This document shows, in pieces, positions 7,991 through 16,048 of a stretch of 39,611 nt of DNA. Positions within the stretch are counted from its first letter, which is position 1; each line of letters opens with the position of its first letter. The notes below the pieces were generated by a model, which was not told the origin of the DNA, did not search any database, and saw nothing but the letters and a program-made list of their open reading frames with translations. A program made the translations under genes and the position numbers. This stretch comes from Actinomycetota bacterium (GTDB taxonomy: Bacteria > Actinomycetota > CADDZG01 > WHSQ01), in assembly GCA_009380005.1 (NCBI GenBank), contig WHSQ01000028.1:1-39611 (forward strand). The letters are read 5' to 3'.

Positions 7991-8966
7991 CCGCATCCGG
8001 AGGCATCGCTCCGGCGGTGGAGATGGAGTCCGGAGAGCCGGCCCCCGCGCCGAACCCGACGGATCGTAGAGCGGCGATGCGCTCGTCGAGCGGGGGATGG
8101 GTCGCGAACAACCGGTTCAGCCATGCTCCCGACCTCCGGGCACCGCGCTCTCCGGCGCGTTGAGCCGTGGGTTCCTCGATCCAGAGGTGTGCCGTCGCCC
8201 GGCTCGCCGAGCGCACCACCGTCTGGTCCTCCTTCAGCTTCTCCAGCGCTCCGATTAGTCCCTGCGGGTATCGAGTGAGGAAGGCCCCGTCCATGTCGGC
8301 CAAGAACTCCCGGCGACGGGACACGGCCATCTGCATGAGCTGAGCGATGATCGGAGCGAAGATCATCAGCACCAACCCGACGATGGCCAGGATGGGCCCG
8401 GCTCCGCCGCCACGATCGCGGCCCCGACCCCCGCCCCACCACATCGCTCGCAGGAACCAGTCGGCCAGCAGGACGATCACCCCTACCAAGGTGACCGCGA
8501 TCGTCATCACGAGGGTGTCTCGGTTCTTGATGTGTGAGAGCTCGTGCGCGATGACGCCCTCGAGTTCGTCCCGCGTCAGCTTTTCCATCAATCCCGTGGT
8601 CACGGCGATCGCTGCGTGCTCTGGATTACGGCCGGTGGCGAAGGCATTCGGCGCGGTGTCCTCTACGACGTATACCCGAGGCTTAGGCATCCCGGCCGCG
8701 AGGGATAGGGATTCGACGATGTTGTGCAGCTGTTTGAAGCGCGTTTCGTCGGCAGGCTTGGCGCGCGACATCGCCAGGGCGATCTTGTCGGCTCGGAAGT
8801 AGGAACCCCACGTCATAAGGATCGCCAGCACGGAGGCACCGCCGACGCCCCAATAACCGACTCCGATGTACTCGCCGAAGACCCATCCCACCGCGACGAC
8901 CAGCAGGACGAAGCCGCCGATGAGCAACCACGTCTTGCGGACGTTGGACGCGATCCGTTCGTACAT
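7950..8966 (-). CDS. htpX: HtpX-family membrane M48 metalloprotease
   Basis: Zinc protease that degrades misfolded membrane proteins, working alongside FtsH in other bacteria. HELSH at 141-145 supplies two His ligands and the catalytic Glu; the third ligand is Glu 220 in RRREFLAD. Two N-terminal helices (about 13-30 and 38-54) and two more around 153-170 and 190-212 anchor it, with the active site facing the cytoplasm. A glycine/arginine loop (about 178-189) and a proline-rich tail of seven Pro are unusual decorations. ATG at 8966 lies 38 bases after lemA, a frequent partner, so the two form an operon. The last 41 bases overlap the convergent MFS gene. Confidence 0.93.
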   Translation of the reverse strand: MYERIASNVRKTWLLIGGFVLLVVAVGWVFGEYIGVGYWGVGGASVLAILMTWGSYFRADKIALAMSRAKPADETRFKQLHNIVESLSLAAGMPKPRVYVVEDTAPNAFATGRNPEHAAIAVTTGLMEKLTRDELEGVIAHELSHIKNRDTLVMTIAVTLVGVIVLLADWFLRAMWWGGGRGRDRGGGAGPILAIVGLVLMIFAPIIAQLMQMAVSRRREFLADMDGAFLTRYPQGLIGALEKLKEDQTVVRSASRATAHLWIEEPTAQRAGERGARRSGAWLNRLFATHPPLDERIAALRSVGFGAGAGSPDSISTAGAMPPDAVNPQPPPPPPPAP

Positions 8967-9004
8967 GTCCTACCGCCTGATGCTCGCGCCCGTATCCGTC
9001 GGTG

Positions 9005-9640
9005 TCAGGCCGTCGGCGGCGTGCCGGCCGGCGGCCTGGAGCCCGGCGTCGCCGCAGGAGGTCCACCGCCGGGCGCGTTGCCTTGGCCGAAGTCGACGCG
9101 CACCGGTTCCCGCGCCGTTTCCTCGGCCTCGAAGTACGGCTTCGGCGCAAAGTTGAAGGCGGACGCGATCAAATTGGATGGGAAGGACTCGAGCGCGTTG
9201 TCGTAGGCCAACGTTTGCTCGTTGTAGAACTGCCGCGAGAACGCTATCCGTCCTTCGGTCGCCGTCAGCTCCTCCTGCAGGGCCAGGAAGTTCTGGTTGG
9301 CCTTCAAGTCGGGATACGCCTCCGCGAGCGCGAAGACCTGGCGCAGCGCCGACGTCAGGAAGTTCTCGGCCTGGGCCTGATCCTCCACGCCCGTCGCCTG
9401 CACGGCCTGGTTTCGAGCCTGGATGACCCGCTCGAGGGTCTCTCGCTCGTGAGCGGCATATCCCTTGACCGTCTCGACCAGGTTGGGGATCAGGTCGTGA
9501 CGCCTCTTGAGCTGGACCTCGATCTGCGACCACGCGGCTTCCACGCGGTTCCGCAGCCTCACCAGCCGGTTGTAGCCGGTGATCAGCCACAAGATGAGCA
9601 AGACCACGAGGCCCAGGACGATCCAGACCATCCATTCCAT
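9005..9640 (-). CDS. lemA: LemA family protein
   Basis: One N-terminal helix (residues 4-22) followed by a helical-bundle LemA domain. Typical LemA sequences are visible: YNRLVRLRNRVEAAWSQIEV, RRHDLIPNLVETVKGYA and the end ..YNNA-like YDNALESFPSNLIA. The function of LemA is not settled; it commonly sits next to HtpX-type proteases, as here. ATG at 9640 is preceded on the minus strand by GGGAGGAAACG, so this gene is leadered. The last 25 residues form a Gly/Pro/Ala-rich tail. 211 residues. Confidence 0.93.
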   Translation of the reverse strand: MEWMVWIVLGLVVLLILWLITGYNRLVRLRNRVEAAWSQIEVQLKRRHDLIPNLVETVKGYAAHERETLERVIQARNQAVQATGVEDQAQAENFLTSALRQVFALAEAYPDLKANQNFLALQEELTATEGRIAFSRQFYNEQTLAYDNALESFPSNLIASAFNFAPKPYFEAEETAREPVRVDFGQGNAPGGGPPAATPGSRPPAGTPPTA

Positions 9641-9715
9641 CGTTTCCTCCCGATGCTTCGATACGTCGAGCGTCTAGATTGAGCCACGAACGCGCCCTAA
9701 GCAAGCGGTCCGGCC

Positions 9716-9721
9716 TAGACT
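9716..9721 (+). promoter_or_regulatory. candidate -10 box of leaderless selW-like gene
   Basis: TAGACT followed by 6 bases (CGCTGC) and the ATG at 9728. The spacing puts the transcription start at or next to the start codon. No Shine-Dalgarno sequence is present. The same arrangement recurs at other genes in the window. Confidence 0.55.
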
Positions 9722-9727
9722 CGCTGC

Positions 9728-9967
9728 ATGAAGATCTCGATCGAATATTGCGCGCAGTGAGGGTACGCGCCTAGAGCCGTCGGTCTGACGGAACGGATAT
9801 TGGAAGAGTTCGAACACAAGATCCAGGATCTGGTCCTCATCCCGTCGCGCGGCGGCGTCTTCGAGGTCGTGGTCGACGACAAGCTGGTCTATTCGAAGAA
9901 GCAGACTGGACGTCACGCGGAGCACGACGAGATACTCGAGCAGATCAGGGCGCTCGGCCTGATCTAG
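9728..9967 (+). CDS. SelW/Rdx-family selenoprotein (TGA = Sec at codon 11)
   Basis: ATG at 9728 opens MKISIEYCAQ, then an in-frame TGA at 9758-9760, then GYAPRAVGLTERILEEFE and on to TAG at 9965-9967: 79 residues if TGA is selenocysteine. The result has the redox motif C8-A-Q-U11 right after the first beta strand. It also has the family's central GGVFEVVVDDKLVYSKKQTGR segment and a C-terminal helix, matching the SelW/SelT/SelH (Rdx) thioredoxin-like fold in content and length. Most bacterial relatives have Cys at this place. A hairpin fitting a bacterial SECIS lies 16 bases beyond the TGA. An ordinary gene caller reads stop at codon 11 and misses the gene. The last four bases (CTAG) overlap the convergent aroG stop. 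Selenocysteine insertion needs selA, selB, selC and selD, none of which are in this window. Confidence 0.88.
9777..9791 (+). promoter_or_regulatory. bacterial SECIS hairpin
   Basis: CCGTC (9777-9781) pairs perfectly with GACGG (9787-9791) around the loop GGTCT. The first loop G is 22 bases after the TGA, within the known range for bacterial SECIS elements, and G is among the first two loop bases as required. As I recall it, the tip of the E. coli fdhF SECIS also reads GGUCU. The element lies inside the coding sequence, as bacterial SECIS do. Confidence 0.82.
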
Positions 9968-11307
9968 CTCTGCAGCATCTCTCCCAGGAGGAAGGCGAGA
10001 TCGACGGACTGTCGCGCGTTCAGCCGCGGATCGCACAGAGCCTGATAGCTCCTGGTGAGGTGTTCGTCCAGGATCTCGTCGCCTCCACCTAGGCATTCCG
10101 TGACGTCTTCGTGAGTGAGCTCGAGGTGCACGCCGCCCGGGACCGTGCCTTCGTTCTGATGCACGAGGAAGAAGCTCTTGATCTCCGACAGGATGTCGTC
10201 AAAGCGACGGGTCTTCAGTCCAGACTTCGTCGCGAACGTGTTGGCGTGCATGGGATCGCACGCCCACACGAGACTTCGCTCCGCGTCTCGTACGGCGCGA
10301 ACCAGGGGAGGCAATACCTCTTCGATGGCCTGGGAGCCCAGGCGCGTGATCAGCGTCAGGCGTCCGGGCTCTCGATGCGGATCCAACCTGTCGCACAGCT
10401 CGAGGACCTGGTCCGGGGTCACGGCCGGACCGAGCTTGACCGCGACCGGATTGTGGATGCCGGACAGGAACTCGACGTGGGCGTGATCGAGGTCGCGCGT
10501 GCGTTCTCCGACCCACAGCATGTGAGCCGAGCAGTCGTACCACTCGCCCGTCAGGCTGTCTTCGCGCGTCAGCGCCTCCTCGTAATTGAGCAGTAGCGCC
10601 TCGTGCGACGTGTAGAAGTCCACCTCGTGGATGGAGGAGTCCGAACCGAGATCAACGCCGCACGCCTCCATGAACCGAAGCGCTCGGTCGATCTGGCGCG
10701 CTATCGCCTCGTAGCGTTGCCCCTGGCTGCTCTGCGCCACGAACTCCTGGTTCCAAACGTGTATCCGTCGCAGGTCGGCGAAACCACCCTTGGTGAACGC
10801 TCGGATCAGGTTCAAGGTTGCGGCGCTCTGGTGATACGCCCGGACCAGACGTGTCGGATCGGCTCTCCTGGAGGTCTCGTCGAAAACGATGTCGTTAACG
10901 GCGTGTCCGCGGAACGAGGGCAACTCCACCTCTCCGACCGACTCTTGGGGGGAGGAGCGAGGCTTCGCGAACTGGCCGGCGATCCGTCCCACCTTCACGA
11001 CCGGGAGGCCGGCCCCGTAGGTCAGGACGACGGCCATCTGGAGGATGATCTTCAGCTTGTCCCGGATGGAGTCGGCCGAGAAGTCACCGAAGGCCTCCGC
11101 ACAATCGCCCGCTTGGAGGAGGAAGGCTTCCCCGCCCGCCACCCGGCCCAGCGACTTCTTGAGAGCGCGGGCCTCGCCCGCGAACACCAAGGGCGGCAGC
11201 CGGCGGATGTCCTGGAGGACGGCTTCGAGCGCGGCTGGATCCGGCCAGTCGGGCTGCTGCTCGGCCGGTCGATCTCGCCATGACGATGGCGCCCAGGTCT
11301 CGCTCAC
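9964..11307 (-). CDS. aroG: 3-deoxy-D-arabino-heptulosonate 7-phosphate synthase, class II
   Basis: First enzyme of the shikimate pathway (PEP + erythrose-4-phosphate to DAHP). It is the class II (plant/mycobacterial) type: AGDCAE with the metal-ligand Cys, the KVGRIAGQFAKPRS phosphate-binding segment, WVGERTRDLD, VKLGP, WACDPMHANT and GGVHLELTHEDVTECLGG. I start at GTG 11307 because MSETWAPSSWRDRP is the usual N-terminus for this class; a frame open to GTG 11325 would add six residues. 447 residues. The divergent ilvA start is only 29 bases away. No chorismate mutase or other aro gene is adjacent. Confidence 0.94.
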   Translation of the reverse strand: MSETWAPSSWRDRPAEQQPDWPDPAALEAVLQDIRRLPPLVFAGEARALKKSLGRVAGGEAFLLQAGDCAEAFGDFSADSIRDKLKIILQMAVVLTYGAGLPVVKVGRIAGQFAKPRSSPQESVGEVELPSFRGHAVNDIVFDETSRRADPTRLVRAYHQSAATLNLIRAFTKGGFADLRRIHVWNQEFVAQSSQGQRYEAIARQIDRALRFMEACGVDLGSDSSIHEVDFYTSHEALLLNYEEALTREDSLTGEWYDCSAHMLWVGERTRDLDHAHVEFLSGIHNPVAVKLGPAVTPDQVLELCDRLDPHREPGRLTLITRLGSQAIEEVLPPLVRAVRDAERSLVWACDPMHANTFATKSGLKTRRFDDILSEIKSFFLVHQNEGTVPGGVHLELTHEDVTECLGGGDEILDEHLTRSYQALCDPRLNARQSVDLAFLLGEMLQS

Positions 11308-11336
11308 GCTTCTAGTTTCCTGCACTTCGTGGCAGC

Positions 11337-12563
11337 ATGCAGCCGGTGAGCGAACAAGGCCTGGTGACTCTCGCCGACATCCAGGACGCGAGGAAGCGCT
11401 TGGAGGGCGTGGCGGTGGCCACTCCTCTCGACCGTTCCCGCGCCCTCTCGGACCGGATCGGGGGTCTGGCCTTCGTCAAGTGCGAGAACCTGCAACGCAC
11501 GGGCTCGTTCAAGATCCGTGGCGCTTACAACCGCATCAGCCGTCTCACCGATGACGAGAAGACGGCCGGGGTCGTCGCCGCGTCCGCCGGCAACCACGCT
11601 CAGGGCGTCGCCTTGGCGGCCAGTCTTTTGGACACGCGTTCGACCGTGTTCATGCCCGAGGCGGCTCCGCTTCCCAAGATCGAAGCCACGAAACGCTACG
11701 GAGGAAGCGTCGTGCTCACCGGTAAGGACGTGGGCGAGGCGTTCGCGGCCGCTAAGGCGTGGGCGGACGATCAGGACGCGGTTTTCGTGCACGCGTTCGA
11801 CCATCCCGACGTGATCGCGGGCCAGGGCACGATCGGCCTCGAGATCGTGGAGCAGATGGACGATGTGGGGACCGTGGTCGTACCGGTGGGCGGTGGCGGA
11901 CTGATCTCGGGGATCGCCGCCGCGATCCGGGCGTCGTACGACGGCGCCAGGATCGTTGGCGTTCAAGCGAAGGACGCGGCTGCGTTCCCACCCTCGCTCG
12001 ACAAGGGCGAACCGGTGACGCTGGATTCCATGAGCACGATCGCAGATGGGATCGCCTCGAACTTCCCCGGCGAGCTCACGTTCCGACACGTACGCGACCA
12101 GGTGGACGAGATCGTCACGGTCACGGACGAGACCATCGCCGAGGCGTTGGTCTTCTCGATCGAGCGCATGAAGCTCGTGCTCGAGCCGGCGGGAGCCGCC
12201 GGCATAGCGGCACTCCTTGCGGGCGTCACCGAGCTGAAGCCGCCGGTGGTGATCGTACTTTCCGGCGGCAACATCGATCCCCTGTTGCTGCTGCGCGTGA
12301 TCCGCTTCGGACTGAGCTCGGCGGGCCGCTATTTCGCCTTCCATACCCGCATGCCCGATCGGCCCGGCGAGCTCTACCGGTTGCTCGGGCTCATCGCCGA
12401 GCAGGGTGCCAACATCCTCGGGGTCGATCATCACCGTGTCGGCATGTCGATGTCCCTCGGGCAGGTGGAGGTTGCGCTCCAGGTCGAAACCCGCGGCCGC
12501 GACCACATCAAGGAGTTGGTGGACCGCCTGGAACGTGCGGGCTACGAGGTCGAGAGAACCTAA
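11337..12563 (+). CDS. ilvA: threonine ammonia-lyase with C-terminal ACT domain
   Basis: PLP enzyme converting threonine to 2-oxobutanoate, the precursor for isoleucine. Schiff-base Lys is K59 in TGSFKIRGAYNR; the PLP phosphate loop is PVGGGGLISG, and SAGNHAQGVALAA is the fold-type II serine/threonine dehydratase motif. A single ACT domain (about 330-408, beginning FHTRMPDRPGELYRLLGLI) makes it the short, catabolic-like form (TIGR01127 type) rather than the long two-ACT biosynthetic enzyme. The start is ATG at 11337, with no strong ribosome-binding site; TAGTTT at 11313-11318 could be the -10 box for a very short leader. 408 residues. Confidence 0.92.
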   Translation: MQPVSEQGLVTLADIQDARKRLEGVAVATPLDRSRALSDRIGGLAFVKCENLQRTGSFKIRGAYNRISRLTDDEKTAGVVAASAGNHAQGVALAASLLDTRSTVFMPEAAPLPKIEATKRYGGSVVLTGKDVGEAFAAAKAWADDQDAVFVHAFDHPDVIAGQGTIGLEIVEQMDDVGTVVVPVGGGGLISGIAAAIRASYDGARIVGVQAKDAAAFPPSLDKGEPVTLDSMSTIADGIASNFPGELTFRHVRDQVDEIVTVTDETIAEALVFSIERMKLVLEPAGAAGIAALLAGVTELKPPVVIVLSGGNIDPLLLLRVIRFGLSSAGRYFAFHTRMPDRPGELYRLLGLIAEQGANILGVDHHRVGMSMSLGQVEVALQVETRGRDHIKELVDRLERAGYEVERT

Positions 12564-12578
12564 CTCACCCCGCTCGCC

Positions 12579-12584
12579 TAACCT
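12579..12584 (+). promoter_or_regulatory. candidate -10 box of leaderless nadC
   Basis: TAACCT, six bases (AGGTGC), then the nadC ATG at 12591, just after the ilvA stop at 12561-12563. The geometry predicts a leaderless nadC-nadA transcript. Confidence 0.5.
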
Positions 12585-12590
12585 AGGTGC

Positions 12591-13421
12591 ATGGACGAGG
12601 CAGCCGCACGGTCCGAGATCCGTCGATTCCTGGCCGAAGACGTTGGTCGTGGTGATATCACCACCGAGCTCACCGTTCCCACCGGCCGCCCCGGGACGGC
12701 TCGCATCGAGGCTCGAGAAGGGTGCGTAGTCGCGGGCATCGAGGTCGCTCGGTGGTGTTTCGAGGAGCTCGAGGGGGACCTGGAGTGGCGACCCGAGGTG
12801 GTCGACGGCGACGAGCTCCGGGCTCCCGGGATCCTCACCCGGCTCTCCACCGATCTGGGCTCGATCCTGACGATCGAACGCACCGCGTTGAACCTGCTGG
12901 GACGGATGTCGGCGATCGCTACCCAGGCGCGTCGCTACGTTGCAGCCGTCGCCGCAACCCCCGCTCGGATCGTGGACACGCGCAAGACCACGCCGGGGCT
13001 TCGCATGTTCGAGAGATACGCAGTGCGCGTGGGCGGGGCGTCCAACCACCGGTTCGGTCTCGATGACGGCATCTTGATCAAGGACAATCACATCGCCGCG
13101 GCTGGAGGCGTGTCCGAAGCCGTTCGCAGAGCCCGCGCCGGAGCTCCCCACGGCCTCAAGGTCGAGGTAGAGGTTACCGACCTGGCCCAGTTGGACGAGG
13201 CCTTGTCGGCCGGTGCCGACGCCGTCTTGCTCGACAATATGGACGTACGAACCACCACCGAGGCCGTACAGCAGGCGGGGGGCAAGGTGTTGCTGGAGTC
13301 GTCGGGCGGCATCACCTTGGAAAACGTCGGCGCTTACGCCGAAACGGGCGTCGATCTGATCTCGGTCGGTGCGCTTACGCATAGCGTTAGAACCATCGAC
13401 GTCGCCTTGGAGCTCGAGTGA
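12591..13421 (+). CDS. nadC: nicotinate-nucleotide pyrophosphorylase (quinolinate phosphoribosyltransferase)
   Basis: Converts quinolinate and PRPP to nicotinate mononucleotide, third step of de novo NAD synthesis. Diagnostic segments are [16 protein letters not shown], the PRPP/substrate site [33 protein letters not shown], and the C-terminal barrel strands LLDNMDV and ESSGGI. 276 residues, full length. ATG at 12591. It is followed by nadA with overlapping stop and start codons, so the two enzymes of consecutive steps are translated together. Confidence 0.95.
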   Translation: MDEAAARSEIRRFLAEDVGRGDITTELTVPTGRPGTARIEAREGCVVAGIEVARWCFEELEGDLEWRPEVVDGDELRAPGILTRLSTDLGSILTIERTALNLLGRMSAIATQARRYVAAVAATPARIVDTRKTTPGLRMFERYAVRVGGASNHRFGLDDGILIKDNHIAAAGGVSEAVRRARAGAPHGLKVEVEVTDLAQLDEALSAGADAVLLDNMDVRTTTEAVQQAGGKVLLESSGGITLENVGAYAETGVDLISVGALTHSVRTIDVALELE

Positions 13422-14398
13422 TGGCCGTCCGTCCGCAGGATCTACGTCAACCGCTCGACCACGACGAGTGGATGCAACGCGTTCGGGAGCTCGCCGAACA
13501 ACAGGATGCGGTGATCCTCGCCCACAACTACCAGGTGCCCTCGATCCAAGACGTGGCGCACCATGTCGGCGATTCGCTCGAGCTGTCTCGCCTTGCCGCC
13601 GAGGCGGATGAATCGACGATCGTGTTCTGCGGGGTTCACTTCATGGCCGAGTCGGCGAAGATCCTGGCGTACGACAAGCGCGTGCTGATCCCGGATCCCG
13701 AAGCCGGATGCTCGCTCGCCGCATCTATCACCGCGGAACAGTTGCGGGCGTGGAAGGCGGAGCATCCCGGTGCCGTGTCCGTCTTCTACGTGAATACGAC
13801 TGCAGAGGTGAAGGCTGAGGTCGATTATTGCTGTACCTCGGCCAACGCGGTCAAGGTCGTGCAGTCGATCCCTGAGGATAAAGAGATCCTGTTCGGTCCA
13901 GATATGTTCCTCGGCGCGCACGTCGAGAGGATGACGGGTCGCAAGATGCACGTGTGGATGGGGGAGTGTCACGTCCATGCCGGGATCGAACCGCGCCACA
14001 TCAGGTCGACGATGGAGACCTATCCCGATGCCGAGCTCCACATCCATCCTGAATGCGGATGCTCATCTGCATGCATGTATCTCGTGTCGACGGGTGATCT
14101 CCCGGAGGACCGTACCTTCGTCCTCGGTACCGGCGGCATGGTTCGCCGTGTCAACGAGACGAAGGCGGAGAGGGTCATCGTCGCAACGGAGACAGGGATG
14201 CTCCATCGCCTCAAGAAGGAAGCGCCGGCCGTGGACTTCATCCCCGCCAACGAGGGCGCGGTCTGCGGCTACATGAAGATGATCACGCCGATGAAGCTCC
14301 TTCGCACCCTGGAGACCGGCACCCACGAGGTCACCGTCCCGCCCGACATCGCCGAACGCGCCCGCCTCCCGATCGAGCGCATGATCGCCGTCGGCTAG
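13418..14398 (+). CDS. nadA: quinolinate synthase A
   Basis: Condenses iminoaspartate (from NadB) with dihydroxyacetone phosphate to quinolinate using an oxygen-sensitive [4Fe-4S] cluster. The triplicated-domain enzyme is recognised by [35 protein letters not shown] (first cluster Cys), [10 protein letters not shown] (second) and GAVCGYMKM (third). Start is GTG at 13418 (GTGA overlap with nadC) or the adjacent ATG at 13421 (TGATG); both give coupled translation and differ by one residue. 326 residues, normal. Confidence 0.95.
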   Translation: MMAVRPQDLRQPLDHDEWMQRVRELAEQQDAVILAHNYQVPSIQDVAHHVGDSLELSRLAAEADESTIVFCGVHFMAESAKILAYDKRVLIPDPEAGCSLAASITAEQLRAWKAEHPGAVSVFYVNTTAEVKAEVDYCCTSANAVKVVQSIPEDKEILFGPDMFLGAHVERMTGRKMHVWMGECHVHAGIEPRHIRSTMETYPDAELHIHPECGCSSACMYLVSTGDLPEDRTFVLGTGGMVRRVNETKAERVIVATETGMLHRLKKEAPAVDFIPANEGAVCGYMKMITPMKLLRTLETGTHEVTVPPDIAERARLPIERMIAVG

Positions 14399-14642
14399 AC
14401 CCCGCGCAGCCCCGCTCCCACCGCCGGGCGCCCCGGCCTGGCTCTCCCGCGGCGGCGGTCCTCGCCCGGTTGGACACGCCACGTGCCGCACGGCTCCGCC
14501 GTGCGGAACTTCGCTCCGTCCGGGTCGCGGCCTGCGGCGGCGCCCCTCCCGAGGTCCCCCGGACGAGCACCACCGCCGCCTGGGGGCTTGGGAGGCCGGT
14601 GGCCGCGGGAGCGGGACCGGGAGGGTTGGATGCTCTCTCTGC
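14399..14642. other. GC-rich intergenic region with inverted repeats
   Basis: No convincing gene. The stretch is very GC-rich and holds a perfect 8-bp hairpin at 14486-14506 and a looser one where CCACCG (near 14570) can pair with CGGTGG (near 14600). I found no match to the conserved parts of a ydaO (c-di-AMP) riboswitch, which often precedes actinobacterial cell-wall hydrolase genes. It probably contains the nadA transcript end and sequence upstream of the next promoter. Confidence 0.5.
14486..14506. terminator. perfect hairpin, possible terminator or dispersed repeat
   Basis: CCGCACGG (14486-14493), loop CTCCG, CCGTGCGG (14499-14506): 8 GC-rich pairs about 90 bases after nadA. There is no T-run on either strand, which is common for actinobacterial terminators but also means it could be an intergenic repeat. 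Confidence 0.4.
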
Positions 14643-14695
14643 TTGACCTCGGCCTGGAAGCTCTGTTAACTACTGTGCCTATTGTTAATCGGAGG
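14643..14695 (+). promoter_or_regulatory. promoter, TGTTAA repeats and ribosome-binding site of the LysM gene
   Basis: TTGACC at 14643-14648 is a good -35 box; 17 bases later TTAACT (14666-14671), or TAACTA one base on, can serve as -10. TGTTAA occurs twice, at 14664-14669 and 14683-14688, 19 bases apart, in an AT-rich patch that stands out here and could be an operator. GGAGG at 14691-14695 sits eight bases before the ATG at 14704. Confidence 0.5.
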
Positions 14696-14703
14696 CATGA
14701 TTG

Positions 14704-15552
14704 ATGAGCTTTGGCCGCTATAGAGGTCGGCATCTGAGGGCGCGGTCCAAGAAGCGTGGGCCCGTGGTCGTGGGCACCGCAGCCGCCGTGTTGGTCGGCA
14801 CCGGCGGCACCAGCGCAAGCGCGGGCTCGTACCGCGTGCGTGCCGGCGACACGTTGTCCTCGATCGCGTCTCGCTACAAGACCACCGTCACCCGGCTGGT
14901 GCGGATGAACAACATCAGCGATCCCAACTTGATCGTCGTGGGCCGGCGTTTGCGGGTTCCCGGAGGTGGACCGGGGACCCGCACTCACTCGGTGCGTGCC
15001 GGCGAGACGCTGTCGTCGATCGCCGGGCGCTACAAGACCTCCGTCGGGCGCATAGCCAGGATGAACAGGATCTCGAACGTCAACTTCATCTCGATCGGTC
15101 AGAAACTCAAGGTTCCCGGAGGATCCGTGGCGAACCGGGGCGCGACCGGCTCGCCCTCGGGCTCCGTTTCCAACTCGCTCACGCATCACGCTCGGTCGCA
15201 CGGATTGGACGTCTCGCTGGTCAAGGCGCTGGCGCGGTTGGAGAGCGGCTGGAATCAGAAGGCGGTTTCGAGCGCCGGCGCTCGAGGGGTCATGCAGGTC
15301 ATGCCCGGTACCGCCCGCTACATCAACCGGGTTCTCGGCGGCGGTGGACACCGACCCCTGCGCCTGCGAGACATGGACGACAACGTCCACCTCGGAGTGA
15401 TGTACCTAAGGCACATGCTGGCGATCATGCCGACGCAGAACAAGGCGCTCGCCGCGTATTACTCGGGCCCCGGCAACGTCAAGCGCAGACTCGACAGACG
15501 TCAACGCTGGTACGCGCGCACGGTCCAGGGACTTAGGTCTCGATTCCGTTAG
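14704..15552 (+). CDS. secreted LysM-domain lytic transglycosylase
   Basis: Cell-wall enzyme: a basic N-terminus and a hydrophobic stretch (about 20-40, ending SASAG) form a signal peptide. Two LysM peptidoglycan-binding repeats follow (about 42-86 and 95-138, each [13 protein letters not shown]-like and ending LKVPGG). The end is an SLT-type domain (about 160-282) with catalytic Glu 180 in [12 protein letters not shown] and the following [13 protein letters not shown] and [10 protein letters not shown] motifs. It should cleave the glycan strand to 1,6-anhydro-muropeptides. ATG at 14704 has GGAGG eight bases upstream; the TTG just before it and an out-of-frame ATG at 14697 are poorer. 282 residues. 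Its last 20 bases overlap the convergent membrane-protein gene. Confidence 0.9.
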   Translation: MSFGRYRGRHLRARSKKRGPVVVGTAAAVLVGTGGTSASAGSYRVRAGDTLSSIASRYKTTVTRLVRMNNISDPNLIVVGRRLRVPGGGPGTRTHSVRAGETLSSIAGRYKTSVGRIARMNRISNVNFISIGQKLKVPGGSVANRGATGSPSGSVSNSLTHHARSHGLDVSLVKALARLESGWNQKAVSSAGARGVMQVMPGTARYINRVLGGGGHRPLRLRDMDDNVHLGVMYLRHMLAIMPTQNKALAAYYSGPGNVKRRLDRRQRWYARTVQGLRSRFR

Positions 15553-16030
15553 TTCTCGGTCGCGGGGTCGCCGTCAGAAGACCCACGGATCCGAGTAACG
15601 AGATCACGCCTGCCGCGGCGACCATCCACAACCCGAAGGCCGGGTCGGCGTCCCCGATGATGTCCATCCGCCGCGAGATGCCCGAGGCGGTGTCCTCGAT
15701 GGCGCGCAGGTCCGCGATCGCGATGGCACCGATCAGGATCGAAGCCAGGATCGAGAACCAGACGAAGCCACGACGGCGGGTTGAGACGGAGAGCGTTGTC
15801 GTCACGGCGATCGCGACCGCAGCTGCAACTACGTACCAGCCATCGCGGGCTTCGAGCCCCGTGAACGGTTGACTCACGTTTCGGACTCCCGGGACCGCTT
15901 CCGGAGCCGGCGTGATCTTCACCCAGGGCAGCAACGCGCCGATGATAGCGGCAGCCGCGGCGGCGAGACAGAAGGACGCCGCCACACCGCGAGCGCGATC
16001 GAAGTAGTCGCCGCGTGCAGATATCGCCAT
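15533..16030 (-). CDS. four-helix membrane protein of unknown function
   Basis: 165 residues with four predicted membrane helices: about 16-36 (Ala-rich, ending LLPWV), 63-82, 88-107 and 130-152. A charged cytoplasmic-type stretch [17 protein letters not shown] lies between the third and fourth. The spacing, an extracellular-type loop and the LLPWV ending of the first helix resemble small actinobacterial membrane proteins of unknown role. I chose ATG at 16030 because a TAGGCT box ends seven bases upstream; the frame stays open further, to 16087, inside the divergent mca gene. No function is proposed. Confidence 0.65.
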   Translation of the reverse strand: MAISARGDYFDRARGVAASFCLAAAAAAIIGALLPWVKITPAPEAVPGVRNVSQPFTGLEARDGWYVVAAAVAIAVTTTLSVSTRRRGFVWFSILASILIGAIAIADLRAIEDTASGISRRMDIIGDADPAFGLWMVAAAGVISLLGSVGLLTATPRPRTNGIET

Positions 16031-16036
16031 CACGGT

Positions 16037-16043
16037 TAGCCTA
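16037..16043. promoter_or_regulatory. overlapping divergent -10 boxes (mca and membrane protein)
   Basis: The seven bases TAGCCTA give TAGCCT on the plus strand, six bases before the mca GTG at 16049. On the minus strand they give TAGGCT, seven bases before the ATG at 16030. Both boxes fit TANNNT, so one near-palindrome can start two leaderless transcripts in opposite directions. Confidence 0.55.
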
Positions 16044-16048
16044 TCGGC

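Noticed and set aside
9758-9760. TGA as a true stop, leaving a 10-residue peptide or a dead gene
   Set aside because: The downstream frame is a complete family-like domain with no further interruption, the TGA falls on the redox position, and a SECIS-like hairpin follows at the right distance.
11304-13382. A 692-codon open frame on the minus strand opposite ilvA and nadC
   Set aside because: It mirrors two clearly recognised enzymes and has a low-complexity Arg/Gly/Asp-rich product with no known domain. Long antisense frames are expected at this GC content.
14399-14703. ydaO-type (c-di-AMP) riboswitch before the LysM gene
   Set aside because: The context fits, but I could not find the conserved ydaO segments in this stretch.
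14697-14723. Upstream mini-ORF (ATG at 14697, 8 codons)
   Set aside because: The ATG is only one base from GGAGG, too close for initiation; the ATG at 14704 is better placed.
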